From Oscillospiraceae bacterium (GTDB lineage Bacteria > Bacillota > Clostridia > Oscillospirales > Oscillospiraceae): a DNA stretch of 45,408 nt. The stretch's first letter is position 1, and each line of letters begins with the position of its first letter. The position numbers and the translations under genes are program-made. Below, piece by piece: positions 35,615 through 43,450 of the stretch. The stretch is taken from NCBI GenBank assembly GCA_017408525.1, contig JAFQUN010000048.1, positions 1 through 45,408 on the forward strand. The letters run 5' to 3'. Below the pieces are notes generated by a model. It did not search any database, was not told the origin of the DNA, and was given only the letters and a program-made list of their open reading frames with translations.

Positions 35615-36085
35615 GTGAGTATCCTCAAGGGCAAAAAGGCGGTCATCATCGGTGACCGCGACGGCGTCCCCGGACCTGCGATCGAGGCGTGCGCAAAAAG
35701 CGCGGGCGCGGAGGTCGTGTTCTCCTCGACGGAGTGCTTCGTCTGAACGGCGGCAGGTGCGATGGATCTTGAAAATCAGCGTCGGGTAAAGGATTTTGCC
35801 GAGCAGTACGGCGGGGAGAACGTGGTCGTTCTTCTCGGCGCGGCGGAAGGTGAAGCCGCCGGCTTGGCAGCCGAAACGGTGACAAACGGCGACCCGACCT
35901 ATGCAGGTCCGTTGACAGGGGTCCCGTTGGGACTCAAGGTGTACCACGTCTGCGAAAGCGGCGTGAGAGCAGAGTTCGACCGGAGCATCTATGATGAGCA
36001 GGTCGGCATGATGGAGATGGTCCTCGATGTCGAAGACATCGAAAAAGAGATGACCTCCATCCGTGAGCAGTATTGTAAATACTGA
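35615..36085 (+). CDS. grdA: Glycine reductase protein A, selenoprotein (GrdA)
   Basis: A 156-residue selenoprotein. The start is GTG 35615 with AAAGGAGG upstream. An in-frame TGA at 35744-35746 is residue 44 in TECFV[14 protein letters not shown]; Sec44 in a C-x-x-U motif is the known GrdA active site. The frame continues with [19 protein letters not shown] and ends at TAA 36085, the family length. GrdA shuttles the Se-carboxymethyl group between proteins B and C and is re-reduced by thioredoxin. A strong terminator follows, which may separate its abundant transcript from grdCD. Confidence 0.96.
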
Positions 36086-36093
36086 TCGAGTGC

Positions 36094-36140
36094 AGGAGGA
36101 CTGCTGCAAACATATTTTGCGGCAGTCCTCCTTTTTTCTT
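36094..36140 (+). terminator. Strong intrinsic terminator inside the glycine reductase cluster
   Basis: GGAGGACTGCTGCAAA (36095-36110), loop CATAT, TTTGCGGCAGTCCTCC (36116-36131), one U-G pair, then TTTTTT. It lies between grdA and grdCD, so the last gene is expected to be expressed less or from its own promoter. Confidence 0.92.
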
Positions 36141-36149
36141 CTTGTTTAG

Positions 36150-36338
36150 TGATTGCCGGGGGAATTTTTCGCCGCTCCGGCGGCGAGTTACTTTTTATCA
36201 CTGAATAAAAAAGTAACCAAAAAAGTCAGCTTAGAAACCGTAGGTTTCTAAATCACTTTTTGGGTACTTTTGCGTGACGGCAAAAGTACCTCGCGCTCGG
36301 AAGCGCGAAACAAAGCTCCTTTAGCGAGCACTGCGATA
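36150..36338. repeat. Family A element, symmetrical composite of two half-units sharing H3
   Basis: Left half (plus): H1 TCGCCGC-TCCG-GCGGCGA (36169-36186), H2 GTTACTTTTT/AAAAAGTAAC (36187-36196, 36208-36217), spacer CAAAAAAGTCAG, central H3 TTAGAAACC-GTA-GGTTTCTAA (36231-36251). Right half (minus): CACTTTTTGG, H2 GGTACTTTTG/CAAAAGTACC (36263-36272, 36281-36290), H1 TCGCGCT-CGGA-AGCGCGA (36291-36308), tail AGCTCCTTTAGCGAGCACTGC. It fills the gap before grdCD. Confidence 0.82.
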
Positions 36339-36373
36339 ATAAAAACCCAACGTTAGAAGAAAGGTGAAACAAC

Positions 36374-38932
36374 ATGAAAAGTGTCATCAAAGGCACCGGC
36401 TATATCCTCGTTCACGCCCCCGACATGGTCCTCCATAGCGGCAGTACACAGCGCATGGAGCGCACCATAAACGGCGAGAGCGAATACCTCCAAAAGCTCC
36501 CCCATCACCTTCGCACCTTCGATGAGGCAGTCGCCTACTACCCCAATCAGGTCTATATCGGGAACAAGACACCGGAGGAACTTTCAAAAGTTGAGCAGCC
36601 GTGGCACGATAAGCTCTGTCCCGACGCGAAGCGCTTCGGCAAATTCGGTCAGATCCTGCCGCAGGAGGAATTTCTTCTTCTCATGCGCGCGTGCGATGTG
36701 TTCGACCTCGTCCATCTCCGGCGCGAATTTGTCGCAAGGACGAAAGCTGCCTTTGCCGCAAATGCACTTTTGGGCGAGAGTATCCTCGCGCGCGTCGGAG
36801 AGGGCGAGGACATGGACGAGATCGCGCGCCGCGTGGATGAGGGGCGCTCCGAGGGACTTTACCACGGCGGCGAGCTTGTCGGCTGCGTCGACCGCGCACA
36901 CGAGATCGACGATACGCTCAGCGCCCATGTGATGCATGAGAATATCGTCTATAAAGCCTCCTGCGTCCTCGCACTTTTGAGCGCTGTCAAAAACGCAGGC
37001 ATCGCGCGCGAGGATGTAGACTATGTCATCGATTGTTCGGAGGAGGCGTGCGGCGACATGAACCAGCGCGGCGGCGGCAATTTTGCAAAATCCGCTGCCG
37101 AGATCGCGGGACTTGCCAACGCCACAGGCTCGGACTGCCGCGGCTTTTGCGCTGCGCCGGCGCACGCCATTATTGAGGCGGCAGCGCTCGTCGCCTCCGG
37201 TGCCTACAAAACGGTCGTTGTGACATCGGGCGGCTCGACGGCAAAGCTCGGCATGAATGCCAAAGACCATGTCAAGCATGACCTTCCTGTTCTGGAAGAT
37301 ATGCTTGCCGGATTTGCCGCCGTCATCACGCAGGACGATGGTGCAAGCCCTGCCATTGACCTCTCGCTTCTTGGGCGGCACACGGTCGGAACAGGCTCCG
37401 CGCCGCAGGCGGTCATCTCGTCGCTTGTGACGGACCCGCTTGACCGCGCGGGTTTGAAAATACGCGACATCGACAAGTTCTCGCCCGAGCTGCAAAACCC
37501 CGACATCACAAAGCCTGCCGGCGCGGGCGATGTGCCGCTTTCAAACTATAAGATGATCGCGGCGCTTGCCGCGCGGCGCGGTGAGATCGAAAAAGCCGAC
37601 CTTCCCGCGTTTATCGAACGTCACGGGCTTGTCGGCTGGGCGCCGACGCAGGGACACATTCCCTCCGGCGTGCCGTATCTCGGCTTTGCGTGCGAGCGCA
37701 TCCGCGAGGGAACCCTCCGCCGCGTGATGGTCATTGGCAAAGGCTCGCTTTTTCTCGGACGCATGACGAACCTTTTTGACGGCGTTTCGTTCGTCGTCGA
37801 GGCAAATGACGGAAAACCCGATGCGCCATATAGCGAGACGCAGGGCAAGAAAAGGCGTCCGAAAATCGCCCTCACCGGCATGGGCGGCGAGCACGGTGAG
37901 GAAAATGCCGTTCTTGCCGCGCAGATGGCGGCATCGCGCGGCGTTGACGTTGTCTATATCGGCTCGCTCGACACGAAGGATATTGCTGCCGAGCGCGTGT
38001 CAAGTGAAACGCAGGCGCACGAACGGATGGAACAGCTCCTGCAAAGCGGCGCGATCGACGGTGCGGTCACGATGCACTATCCGTTCCCCATCGGCGTTTC
38101 GACCGTCGGGCGCGTTGTGACACCCGCGCGCGGACGGGAGATGTTCATCGCCTCTACGACCGGCACGGCGAGCACCGACCGTGCGGAGGCTTTGGTAAAA
38201 AACGCCATCTCCGGCATCGCGGCGGCAAAGGCGTGCGGCATCGCCGCGCCGACGGTCGGCATCTTGAATGTTGACGGCGCGCCGCAGGCGGAATCTCTCC
38301 TGCGCGCGCTCGGCGAAGGCGGCTATGATATTTGCTGGGCGGCATCCGCACGCGCGGATGGCGGCGCGCTGATGCGTGGAAACGACGTTTTGCAGGGTAC
38401 GGCGGATGTGCTTGTCACCGATTCTCTCACAGGCAACGTGCTTGTCAAGATGCTCGGTGCGTACACGACGGGCGGCAGCTTTGAATCGGTCGGCTTTGGC
38501 TACGGTCCGGGCATCGGCAAGGGGTACGACAAGCTCGTTCTGATCGTCTCGCGCGCGTCGGGCGTGCCGGTCGTCGCAAACGCACTCGCCTTTGCCGCAC
38601 AGCTTGCCGAGGGCGATGTGCGCTCCGTCGTGCGGCGCGAGTTTGAAGCGGCGGAGCGTGCGGGGCTGTCAAAGCTTCTTGCCGCGCGCGGCGGCGCGAA
38701 AGAGCGTGCGCCGCAAGACACCGCAGAAGTGTCCCCGCCGCCGGCAGAGCCTTGTACCGAGAGTATTTCGGGCGTTGATGTTCTCGATATCGAGGATGCG
38801 GCGCGTGCGCTTTGGCGCGCGGGCATCTATGCCGAAACGGGCATGGGCTGCACAGGACCGCTTGTGATGATGAGCGATAAAAACCGCATGCGCGCAGAAG
38901 AAATTTTGAAAGAAGCGGGATATATCGAATAA
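36374..38932 (+). CDS. grdCD: Glycine reductase protein C, fused beta and alpha subunits (GrdC-GrdD)
   Basis: A single 852-codon frame containing what are normally two genes. Residues 1 to about 480 are GrdC, related to KASIII-type condensing enzymes (IDCSEEACGDMNQRGGGNFA, SDCRGFCAAPAHAIIEAA, GHIPSGVPYLGFA, KGSLFLGRMTNLFDGVSF). Residues about 500-852 are GrdD (DVVYIGSLDTKDI, DGAVTMHYPFPIGVSTVGRV, VGILNVDGAPQAE, DSLTGNVLVKM), ending with the active-site region GIYAETGMGCTGPLVMMS, Cys826, the residue type that carries the acetyl thioester. Protein C cleaves the Se-carboxymethyl group to a ketene-type acetyl thioester and releases acetyl phosphate. There is no stop or ribosome site between the halves. 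The ribosome site AAAGGTG precedes ATG 36374. Confidence 0.93.
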   Translation: MKSVIKGTGYILVHAPDMVLHSGSTQRMERTINGESEYLQKLPHHLRTFDEAVAYYPNQVYIGNKTPEELSKVEQPWHDKLCPDAKRFGKFGQILPQEEFLLLMRACDVFDLVHLRREFVARTKAAFAANALLGESILARVGEGEDMDEIARRVDEGRSEGLYHGGELVGCVDRAHEIDDTLSAHVMHENIVYKASCVLALLSAVKNAGIAREDVDYVIDCSEEACGDMNQRGGGNFAKSAAEIAGLANATGSDCRGFCAAPAHAIIEAAALVASGAYKTVVVTSGGSTAKLGMNAKDHVKHDLPVLEDMLAGFAAVITQDDGASPAIDLSLLGRHTVGTGSAPQAVISSLVTDPLDRAGLKIRDIDKFSPELQNPDITKPAGAGDVPLSNYKMIAALAARRGEIEKADLPAFIERHGLVGWAPTQGHIPSGVPYLGFACERIREGTLRRVMVIGKGSLFLGRMTNLFDGVSFVVEANDGKPDAPYSETQGKKRRPKIALTGMGGEHGEENAVLAAQMAASRGVDVVYIGSLDTKDIAAERVSSETQAHERMEQLLQSGAIDGAVTMHYPFPIGVSTVGRVVTPARGREMFIASTTGTASTDRAEALVKNAISGIAAAKACGIAAPTVGILNVDGAPQAESLLRALGEGGYDICWAASARADGGALMRGNDVLQGTADVLVTDSLTGNVLVKMLGAYTTGGSFESVGFGYGPGIGKGYDKLVLIVSRASGVPVVANALAFAAQLAEGDVRSVVRREFEAAERAGLSKLLAARGGAKERAPQDTAEVSPPPAEPCTESISGVDVLDIEDAARALWRAGIYAETGMGCTGPLVMMSDKNRMRAEEILKEAGYIE

Positions 38933-38940
38933 CGGTCTTA

Positions 38941-38984
38941 CGCTTCCCCCTTGCGGTGACATCAGCTGCCGCAAGGGGGAAGCG
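38941..38984 (+). terminator. Terminator-like hairpin after grdCD
   Basis: CGCTTCCCCCTTGCGG and CCGCAAGGGGGAAGCG, a 16-bp perfect stem with a 12-base loop; no T-run follows. Confidence 0.7.
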
Positions 38985-39027
38985 TTCGCCGCATGACGCA
39001 AGGTTCTGTGCAGACGCGAAACAAAGC

Positions 39028-39056
39028 TTGCATTTGCCCACTCTTTTTGGTATGCT
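39028..39056 (+). promoter_or_regulatory. Weak promoter candidate of the second EamA gene
   Basis: TTGCAT (39028-39033), 17 bases, TATGCT (39051-39056). Confidence 0.4.
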
Positions 39057-39094
39057 CAGATGCGGCAAAAGAAAACCTCGGAGGGATCGGCACA

Positions 39095-39997
39095 ATGGGC
39101 AATATCAAGCTGCGCGGCGCTTTGTGTGCGCTTATGACCGGCGTTTGCTGGGGCTTTTCCGGCACGGTCGGTCAGTATCTTTTTACCGAAAAGGGCGTTG
39201 ACAGGGGATGGCTGACCATCGTGCGCCTTTTCGGCGCGGGTGTTGTGCTGCTTGCTTATGCCGCGCTGCGCTGTCGGGGGGAGCTTTTCACCGTTTGGAA
39301 AAACAAGCGCGACGCACTGCGTCTTGTTGCTTTTTCCGTTCTGGGTCTTATGAGCTGTCAATATACATACCTTGCCGCCATCAGCTACTCCAATGCCGGC
39401 ACGGCGACGGCGCTGCAATACCTCGGACAGGCGATGATCATGGCGGTCGTCTGCATTCGTGCGCGGCGGCTTCCGACGCTGCGCGAGGGCACGGCGCTGC
39501 TGCTTGCGATGTCGGGCGTTTTTCTCCTTGCAACGCACGGGCGGCTCGACACGCTCGTCCTCTCGCCGCAGGCGCTTTTGTGGGGACTTTTGGCAGCGCT
39601 TGCGCTCACACTCTATACGCTTTTGCCCGGCGACCTTCTCAAGCGTTACAGCGCACCGGTTTGTACGGGCTTTGGCATGTTCATCGGCGGCATTGCCCTT
39701 TTCCTTATCACACGGGGCTGGACGCTCACCCAGCCGCTCGATGCAGTTGTTGTCCTCGGTGCAGCTGAGATCGCCATCGTTGGTACGGCGCTGGCGTTTA
39801 CCCTGTATCTGCGTGCCATCGCCGATATCGGCAGCGTCAACGCAAGTCTTCTCATCTGTACGGAGGTCCTGTTCGCCGTTTTGTGTACGGCGGTGTGGCT
39901 CAAAACGCACTTTGCCGTGGAGGATGTAGTCGGCATCGCGCTGATCGTCGTCATGGCGGTCCTGCTCGCCCTGCCGGAGAAAGAAAAGAAAAACTAA
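39095..39997 (+). CDS. EamA/DMT family transporter
   Basis: A 300-residue membrane protein with ten helices in two EamA repeats. The N-terminal repeat begins LRGALCALMTGVCWGFSGTVGQYLF; the second contains YSAPVCTGFGMFIGGIALFL and the terminal SVNASLLICTEVLFAVL segment. It resembles the carboxylate/amino-acid/amine branch of the superfamily, but the substrate is unknown. ATG 39095 follows CGGAGGG; the frame extends upstream without a better start. It lies after the glycine reductase cluster yet has a terminator-like hairpin before it, so it is probably independent. A shared terminator overlaps its stop codon. Confidence 0.88.
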   Translation: MGNIKLRGALCALMTGVCWGFSGTVGQYLFTEKGVDRGWLTIVRLFGAGVVLLAYAALRCRGELFTVWKNKRDALRLVAFSVLGLMSCQYTYLAAISYSNAGTATALQYLGQAMIMAVVCIRARRLPTLREGTALLLAMSGVFLLATHGRLDTLVLSPQALLWGLLAALALTLYTLLPGDLLKRYSAPVCTGFGMFIGGIALFLITRGWTLTQPLDAVVVLGAAEIAIVGTALAFTLYLRAIADIGSVNASLLICTEVLFAVLCTAVWLKTHFAVEDVVGIALIVVMAVLLALPEKEKKN

Positions 39998-40039
39998 AAG
40001 ACATTTCCCCCTGCCATCCGGCAGGGGGAAATGTCTTTT
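39996..40039. terminator. Bidirectional terminator overlapping both stop codons
   Basis: AAAAGACATTTCCCCCTGCC, loop ATCC, GGCAGGGGGAAATGTCTTTT: a 20-bp perfect stem with A and T flanks. The TAA of the EamA gene (39995-39997) and the end of the convergent AEC gene (40038) both touch it. Confidence 0.93.
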
Positions 40040-40973
40040 ATACGACTGCCATTATAATGGGCATTGCAACGAACGTCAAAAGCGTCGTCACCGCCGCACC
40101 CATCGCGGCAAACTGCTCATCGCCGCCGAATTCGCCTGCCATCACGACCGACTGCGTCACGACCGGCATCGACATCTCCGCGATAAAGACGCTGCGTGCA
40201 AGCCCCTCCACGCCAAAAAGGGCGCAAAGACCGATGGTCAAGATCGGGGCGAGGACAAACCGAAACGCGAGCACAACGGGGATGCCCGGCAGGATGCGGA
40301 GATTTTTAAGCCCGATCTCGTAGATGATAAAACCCGTGTAAACAAGCGCAAGCGGCGAGACCGTGTCGCTCATGTAACGAATAGAGGAGGCTAAAAAGCT
40401 TGGAAGCTGGATCTGCGTGATAACGAGCAAAAGCCCGATCCCGAGCGCGATGACCGGCGGCTTTTTCAAAACATGGAGCAGTGTGCGCGGCGAAAAGCGC
40501 ATATCGGCGCCGCCGGAGTATTCGGCAAGCGCAAACCCGACGCTCTGGAGAAACGATGTATTGCAAAGGTAGTACAGCATCACATACGGCATCGCCGTTT
40601 CCCCGAAAAGCTCCATGCACATGGGATAGCCGATGAAGATGGCATTTGAAACGCCGCACATGAGAACGAAGATGCCGGCACGCTGCCGCGGAAGATGCAG
40701 CAGTTTTGCAGCGCCGAATGCAAGTCCCAGCATCAGCGTGATCCCTGTAAAGCCCGTAAGCAGGAGCCGCGGGGCACTGCGCAGCATATCGACGGTGAGG
40801 TTTGTCGTAAGTCCGTTGATGCAGGTGCAGGGGATGGCGATGTAGGTGATGAATTTTGTAAAAAACGACTTGTGTTCGTGCCGCATCCATCCAAGCGTGC
40901 CGACAAGATAGCCGACGGACGTTAAAAGCACGATGACAAGCACCGAGGAGATTGAATTGGAAAATGATGCCAT
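40038..40973 (-). CDS. AEC (auxin efflux carrier) family transporter
   Basis: A 311-residue, ten-helix membrane protein of the AEC/PIN-like family. Typical features are the N-terminal LLTSVGYLVGTLGWM, the TFITYIAIPC-type segment (here KFITYIAIPCTCI), the central loop and the second-half motif CGVSNAIFIGYPM, with the C-terminal FIAEMSMPVVTQSVVMAGEFGGD. Bacterial members transport malate, malonate or amino-acid-like anions; the substrate is not predictable here. AGAAGGT precedes the ATG at 40973. It is monocistronic, and a family A repeat pair lies upstream. Confidence 0.88.
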   Translation of the reverse strand: MASFSNSISSVLVIVLLTSVGYLVGTLGWMRHEHKSFFTKFITYIAIPCTCINGLTTNLTVDMLRSAPRLLLTGFTGITLMLGLAFGAAKLLHLPRQRAGIFVLMCGVSNAIFIGYPMCMELFGETAMPYVMLYYLCNTSFLQSVGFALAEYSGGADMRFSPRTLLHVLKKPPVIALGIGLLLVITQIQLPSFLASSIRYMSDTVSPLALVYTGFIIYEIGLKNLRILPGIPVVLAFRFVLAPILTIGLCALFGVEGLARSVFIAEMSMPVVTQSVVMAGEFGGDEQFAAMGAAVTTLLTFVAMPIIMAVV

Positions 40974-41014
40974 ACATGTACCTTCTTTTTTGTTTCGGTT
41001 TCTTCTTTGTGAAG

Positions 41015-41274
41015 CTCCCTGTCAGGGGGGAGTGTTTCGCCGCTCCGGCGGCGAGCTTCTTTTTTGTCGCTGAACAAAAAAGAAGCCAAAAAAGTCAGTT
41101 TAGAAACCTGCGGTTTCTAAAAACTTCCCTTGCGCTATCAAGCGGTCTGAAGGGAAATTCTTAAAAACCGTAGGTTTTTAAGCCGACTTTTTGGTTCCTT
41201 TTTCCTCGGCGGGAAAAAGGAACTCCGCGTCGGAACGCGGAATAGCTCCCTTTGGCAGGCATTGTGACCGGAGA
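41015..41274. repeat. Pair of opposed family A half-units
   Basis: Plus half (41015-41130): H1 TCGCCGC-TCCG-GCGGCGA (41037-41054), H2 GCTTCTTTTTTG/CAAAAAAGAAGC (41055-41066, 41075-41086), spacer CAAAAAAGTCAG, H3 TTTAGAAACC-TGC-GGTTTCTAAA (41099-41121). Minus half (41151-41274), read in reverse: head AATGCCTGCCAAAGGGAGCT, H1 TCCGCGT-TCCG-ACGCGGA, H2 GTTCCTTTTTCC/GGAAAAAGGAAC, spacer CAAAAAGTCGG, H3 CTTAAAAACC-TAC-GGTTTTTAAG, end AATTTCCC. Confidence 0.82.
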
Positions 41275-41342
41275 AAGGTTCAAACAGAAGAAAAGCTTTC
41301 GAAAGCAGTATATCCCCCTGCGCGTGAAAAAACAAGAATGAG

Positions 41343-41371
41343 TTGAAAAAGAGAACGCTATGTAGTAAAGT
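41343..41371 (+). promoter_or_regulatory. Putative promoter of the nucleotidyltransferase gene
   Basis: TTGAAA (41343-41348), 17 bases, TAAAGT (41366-41371). Confidence 0.55.
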
Positions 41372-41404
41372 GATGAGGAAATATATATGGGAGGTTTTCC
41401 TACT

Positions 41405-42328
41405 ATGAAAGCAGCACTTGTCATTATGGCGGCGGGCATGGGCTCACGCTACGGCGGGAATAAGCAGGTCGACGGGATCGGTCCGTCCGGCGAGATCTTG
41501 ATGGAATACTCTATTTACGACGCCATCCGTGCAGGCTTTACGAAGGTCGTTTTCATCATCAAGCCTGATATGACCGACCTTCTCAAGGGCATCTGCGGCG
41601 ACCGCATCGCAAAGATGAAAACGAAGGACGGCGAGGCTGTGGAGGTGTGCTACGCCTATCAGGATTTTTCAAGCATTCCGCCCTTTTACACCATCCCCGA
41701 AGAGCGCACCAAGCCCTTTGGCACGGCACACGCCGTCCTCTGCGCAAGGGATGCTGTGCGCGAGCCGTTTGCCGTTATCAACGCCGATGACTACTACGGC
41801 ATTGATGCGTTTGACGCGATGTATAAGGCGCTTTGCGCCATGCCGGAGAAGTCACACGCCGCGATGGTCGGCTACGCTCTGAAAAACACCGTGAGCGAAA
41901 ACGGCTCTGTCACGCGCGGCGTCTGTGCGGTGGCGAACGGAAAACTCACGAACATCGTCGAAACGTTTAAGATCACGCTCATGCCGGATGGCACCATCCG
42001 CGACATGGCTTCGAGCGAAGAGGGCGTCATCCTTGCGCCGGAAACGCCGGTGTCGATGAACTTCTGGGGCTTTACGCCGTGGATATTTGAAAAGCTTGAA
42101 GCGTATCTCGATTCCTTTTTGCGCACGCTTGCGCCGGATGAATGTAAAGCGGAGTGCCTTCTCCCCTCGCTTGTTGGTGAGCTTGTCGCGCGCGGTGAGC
42201 TTTCGGTCGAGGTGCTGCGCTCCGATGCGAAGTGGTTCGGCGTGACGTACAAGGAGGATAAGCCCAAGGTCACAGCCGCGCTCCGTGCGCTGCATGACAG
42301 CGGCGCGTATCCTGCCAGCCTGCGGTAA
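41405..42328 (+). CDS. Sugar-phosphate nucleotidyltransferase-like protein
   Basis: A 307-residue cytosolic enzyme of the GT-A nucleotidyltransferase fold. The N-terminal nucleotide-binding signature is AALVIMAAGMGSRYGGNKQVD (split here over residues 3-23), a variant of GxGxRxxxxxxKxxxP, followed by PSGEILMEYSIYDA. The metal-binding Asp pair is INADDYYG (about 127-134), and a late SMNFWGFTP segment is conserved in uncharacterised clostridial homologues. The activated sugar or choline-like product is unknown. ATG 41405 is chosen over 41387 because GGGAGG precedes it at proper distance. It is convergent with the next gene, with only two bases between the stops. Confidence 0.88.
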   Translation: MKAALVIMAAGMGSRYGGNKQVDGIGPSGEILMEYSIYDAIRAGFTKVVFIIKPDMTDLLKGICGDRIAKMKTKDGEAVEVCYAYQDFSSIPPFYTIPEERTKPFGTAHAVLCARDAVREPFAVINADDYYGIDAFDAMYKALCAMPEKSHAAMVGYALKNTVSENGSVTRGVCAVANGKLTNIVETFKITLMPDGTIRDMASSEEGVILAPETPVSMNFWGFTPWIFEKLEAYLDSFLRTLAPDECKAECLLPSLVGELVARGELSVEVLRSDAKWFGVTYKEDKPKVTAALRALHDSGAYPASLR

Positions 42329-42330
42329 GG

Positions 42331-42990
42331 TCAGGGGAGGATAATGCGTGTGCCATCGAAGGGGAGTGAAAAAACAGGTATCCCCTCCATCGCCGGTGCG
42401 ATGGCGTACATCTGGTAGAACCAGCAAAACGTGTCGGGCGTGAGATAGAAATTCTCCGCATTGAACGAGCGCCGCAGCCGCGCCGTAAGATTTCCGTAAT
42501 ATTCGGCAACGCCTGCCGCCTGCTGACATTTCGCCTGCTCGTACGCAGCGCGGAGCAGCAGGCGGCGGATGTTTTTTTCGCTGCAAAACGCCGATAAAGG
42601 GAGCGGATATCCCTCATGCAGATCCCATGTGTCGCCGCGCCGCACAATAAGCCGCGGCGGCACGCCGCCGCGCTCGGCGGCGTCGATGTACAGGCTGCAA
42701 AGCCCTTCCTGCGACAGTGTTTTGCGGTATGTCAGCTCCGCGCGGACGCACGGCGCGTCCGTATCCGTAAGCGCGCGCTGTGCCTGCCCGGCGGCAAACA
42801 GCTCGCAGTATTTGAGATACGAGCGTGCCATGCGCTCGTAATAACGGTCGATGCGCCGCGTGCGGGAGTCATGCCCGCGGCACTGCGGAAGGCGCACGCT
42901 CGCATGCAGAACAGTGCGCCCTTCGTGTGTAAAGCCCCGTTCAAAAATAAGCTCTGCACCGTCAAGCAAAACAGGCTTTTCGTACTTCAT
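42331..42990 (-). CDS. DUF3298-like protein
   Basis: A 219-residue protein without signal peptide or membrane segment. The C-terminal part FNAENFYLTPDTFCWFYQMYAIAPAMEGIPVF (split around residues 175-206) matches the DUF3298 pattern (FYLTPDGLVFFYQ.YEIAPYA.G), also found in the C-terminus of RsiV-type anti-sigma factors and lysozyme-binding proteins. Those proteins are usually anchored outside the cell; this one appears to lack an export signal. The N-terminal half is Arg-rich. Function is unknown. A GGGGGATGGG site precedes ATG 42990. Confidence 0.72.
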   Translation of the reverse strand: MKYEKPVLLDGAELIFERGFTHEGRTVLHASVRLPQCRGHDSRTRRIDRYYERMARSYLKYCELFAAGQAQRALTDTDAPCVRAELTYRKTLSQEGLCSLYIDAAERGGVPPRLIVRRGDTWDLHEGYPLPLSAFCSEKNIRRLLLRAAYEQAKCQQAAGVAEYYGNLTARLRRSFNAENFYLTPDTFCWFYQMYAIAPAMEGIPVFSLPFDGTRIILP

Positions 42991-43070
42991 AACCCATCCC
43001 CCTTACCAGCTTGCAAAAGGTCATCTTTTTGCCAGTGTATGAGGCGGACGCGGAAGGGGTGCGGCGCAAA

Positions 43071-43105
43071 TATCACTTTACTTTTGCGAAGTGAAGTGAT
43101 ACAAT
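43071..43105 (+). promoter_or_regulatory. yerC promoter with an overlapping inverted-repeat operator
   Basis: Promoter: TTTACT (43077-43082), 17 bases, TACAAT (43100-43105). It is covered by an inverted repeat TATCACTTTACTT (43071-43083), TTGCG, AAGTGAAGTGATA (43089-43101), 12 of 13 positions complementary. The position suggests a repressor site, possibly autoregulation by the YerC protein encoded next. Confidence 0.7.
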
Positions 43106-43138
43106 TTCCTCATACAGTCCGGAAAAGGGAGGATGGCT

Positions 43139-43450
43139 ATGGCGAACGCACAGACGGCACGCATCTCGCAAAAAGAGAAAAGCGACGGGCTCTACAAGGC
43201 AATACTGCTCCTTAAAGACGAGGACGAGTGCTGCCGTTTTTTTGAGGACCTGTGCACCATTGCGGAGCTTCGCTCGATGGAGCAGCGCTTCGACGTTGCA
43301 AAGCTTCTGCGCGAAGGAATGGTCTACACTGACATTTTAGAGCGCACCGGTGCGTCGAGTGCGACCATCAGCCGTGTCAACCGCGCACTTGCAAACGGTG
43401 CGGGTGGCTATAAAACCATCCTTGAGCGCATGGAGGGGAGCGGGGAATGA
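43139..43450 (+). CDS. YerC/YecD family TrpR-related DNA-binding protein
   Basis: A 103-residue protein of the TrpR superfamily (YerC/YecD). Helical segments LLKDEDECCRFFEDLCTIAELRSMEQR (split) and the helix-turn-helix VYTDILERTGASSATISRVNRAL are diagnostic. The start is placed at the second ATG (43139): GGGAGG lies six bases before it, whereas it abuts the first ATG (43133). YerC proteins are presumed repressors of unknown ligand; the family is widespread in Firmicutes. The gene overlaps the methyltransferase gene by four bases, so the two are co-translated. The promoter has an inverted-repeat operator candidate. Confidence 0.9.
   Translation: MANAQTARISQKEKSDGLYKAILLLKDEDECCRFFEDLCTIAELRSMEQRFDVAKLLREGMVYTDILERTGASSATISRVNRALANGAGGYKTILERMEGSGE

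Noticed and set aside
25275-41274. The regularly built repeats as a CRISPR array or insertion sequences
   Set aside because: There are no equal-length spacers and no transposase gene; copies lie kilobases apart in intergenic gaps and consist of hairpins.
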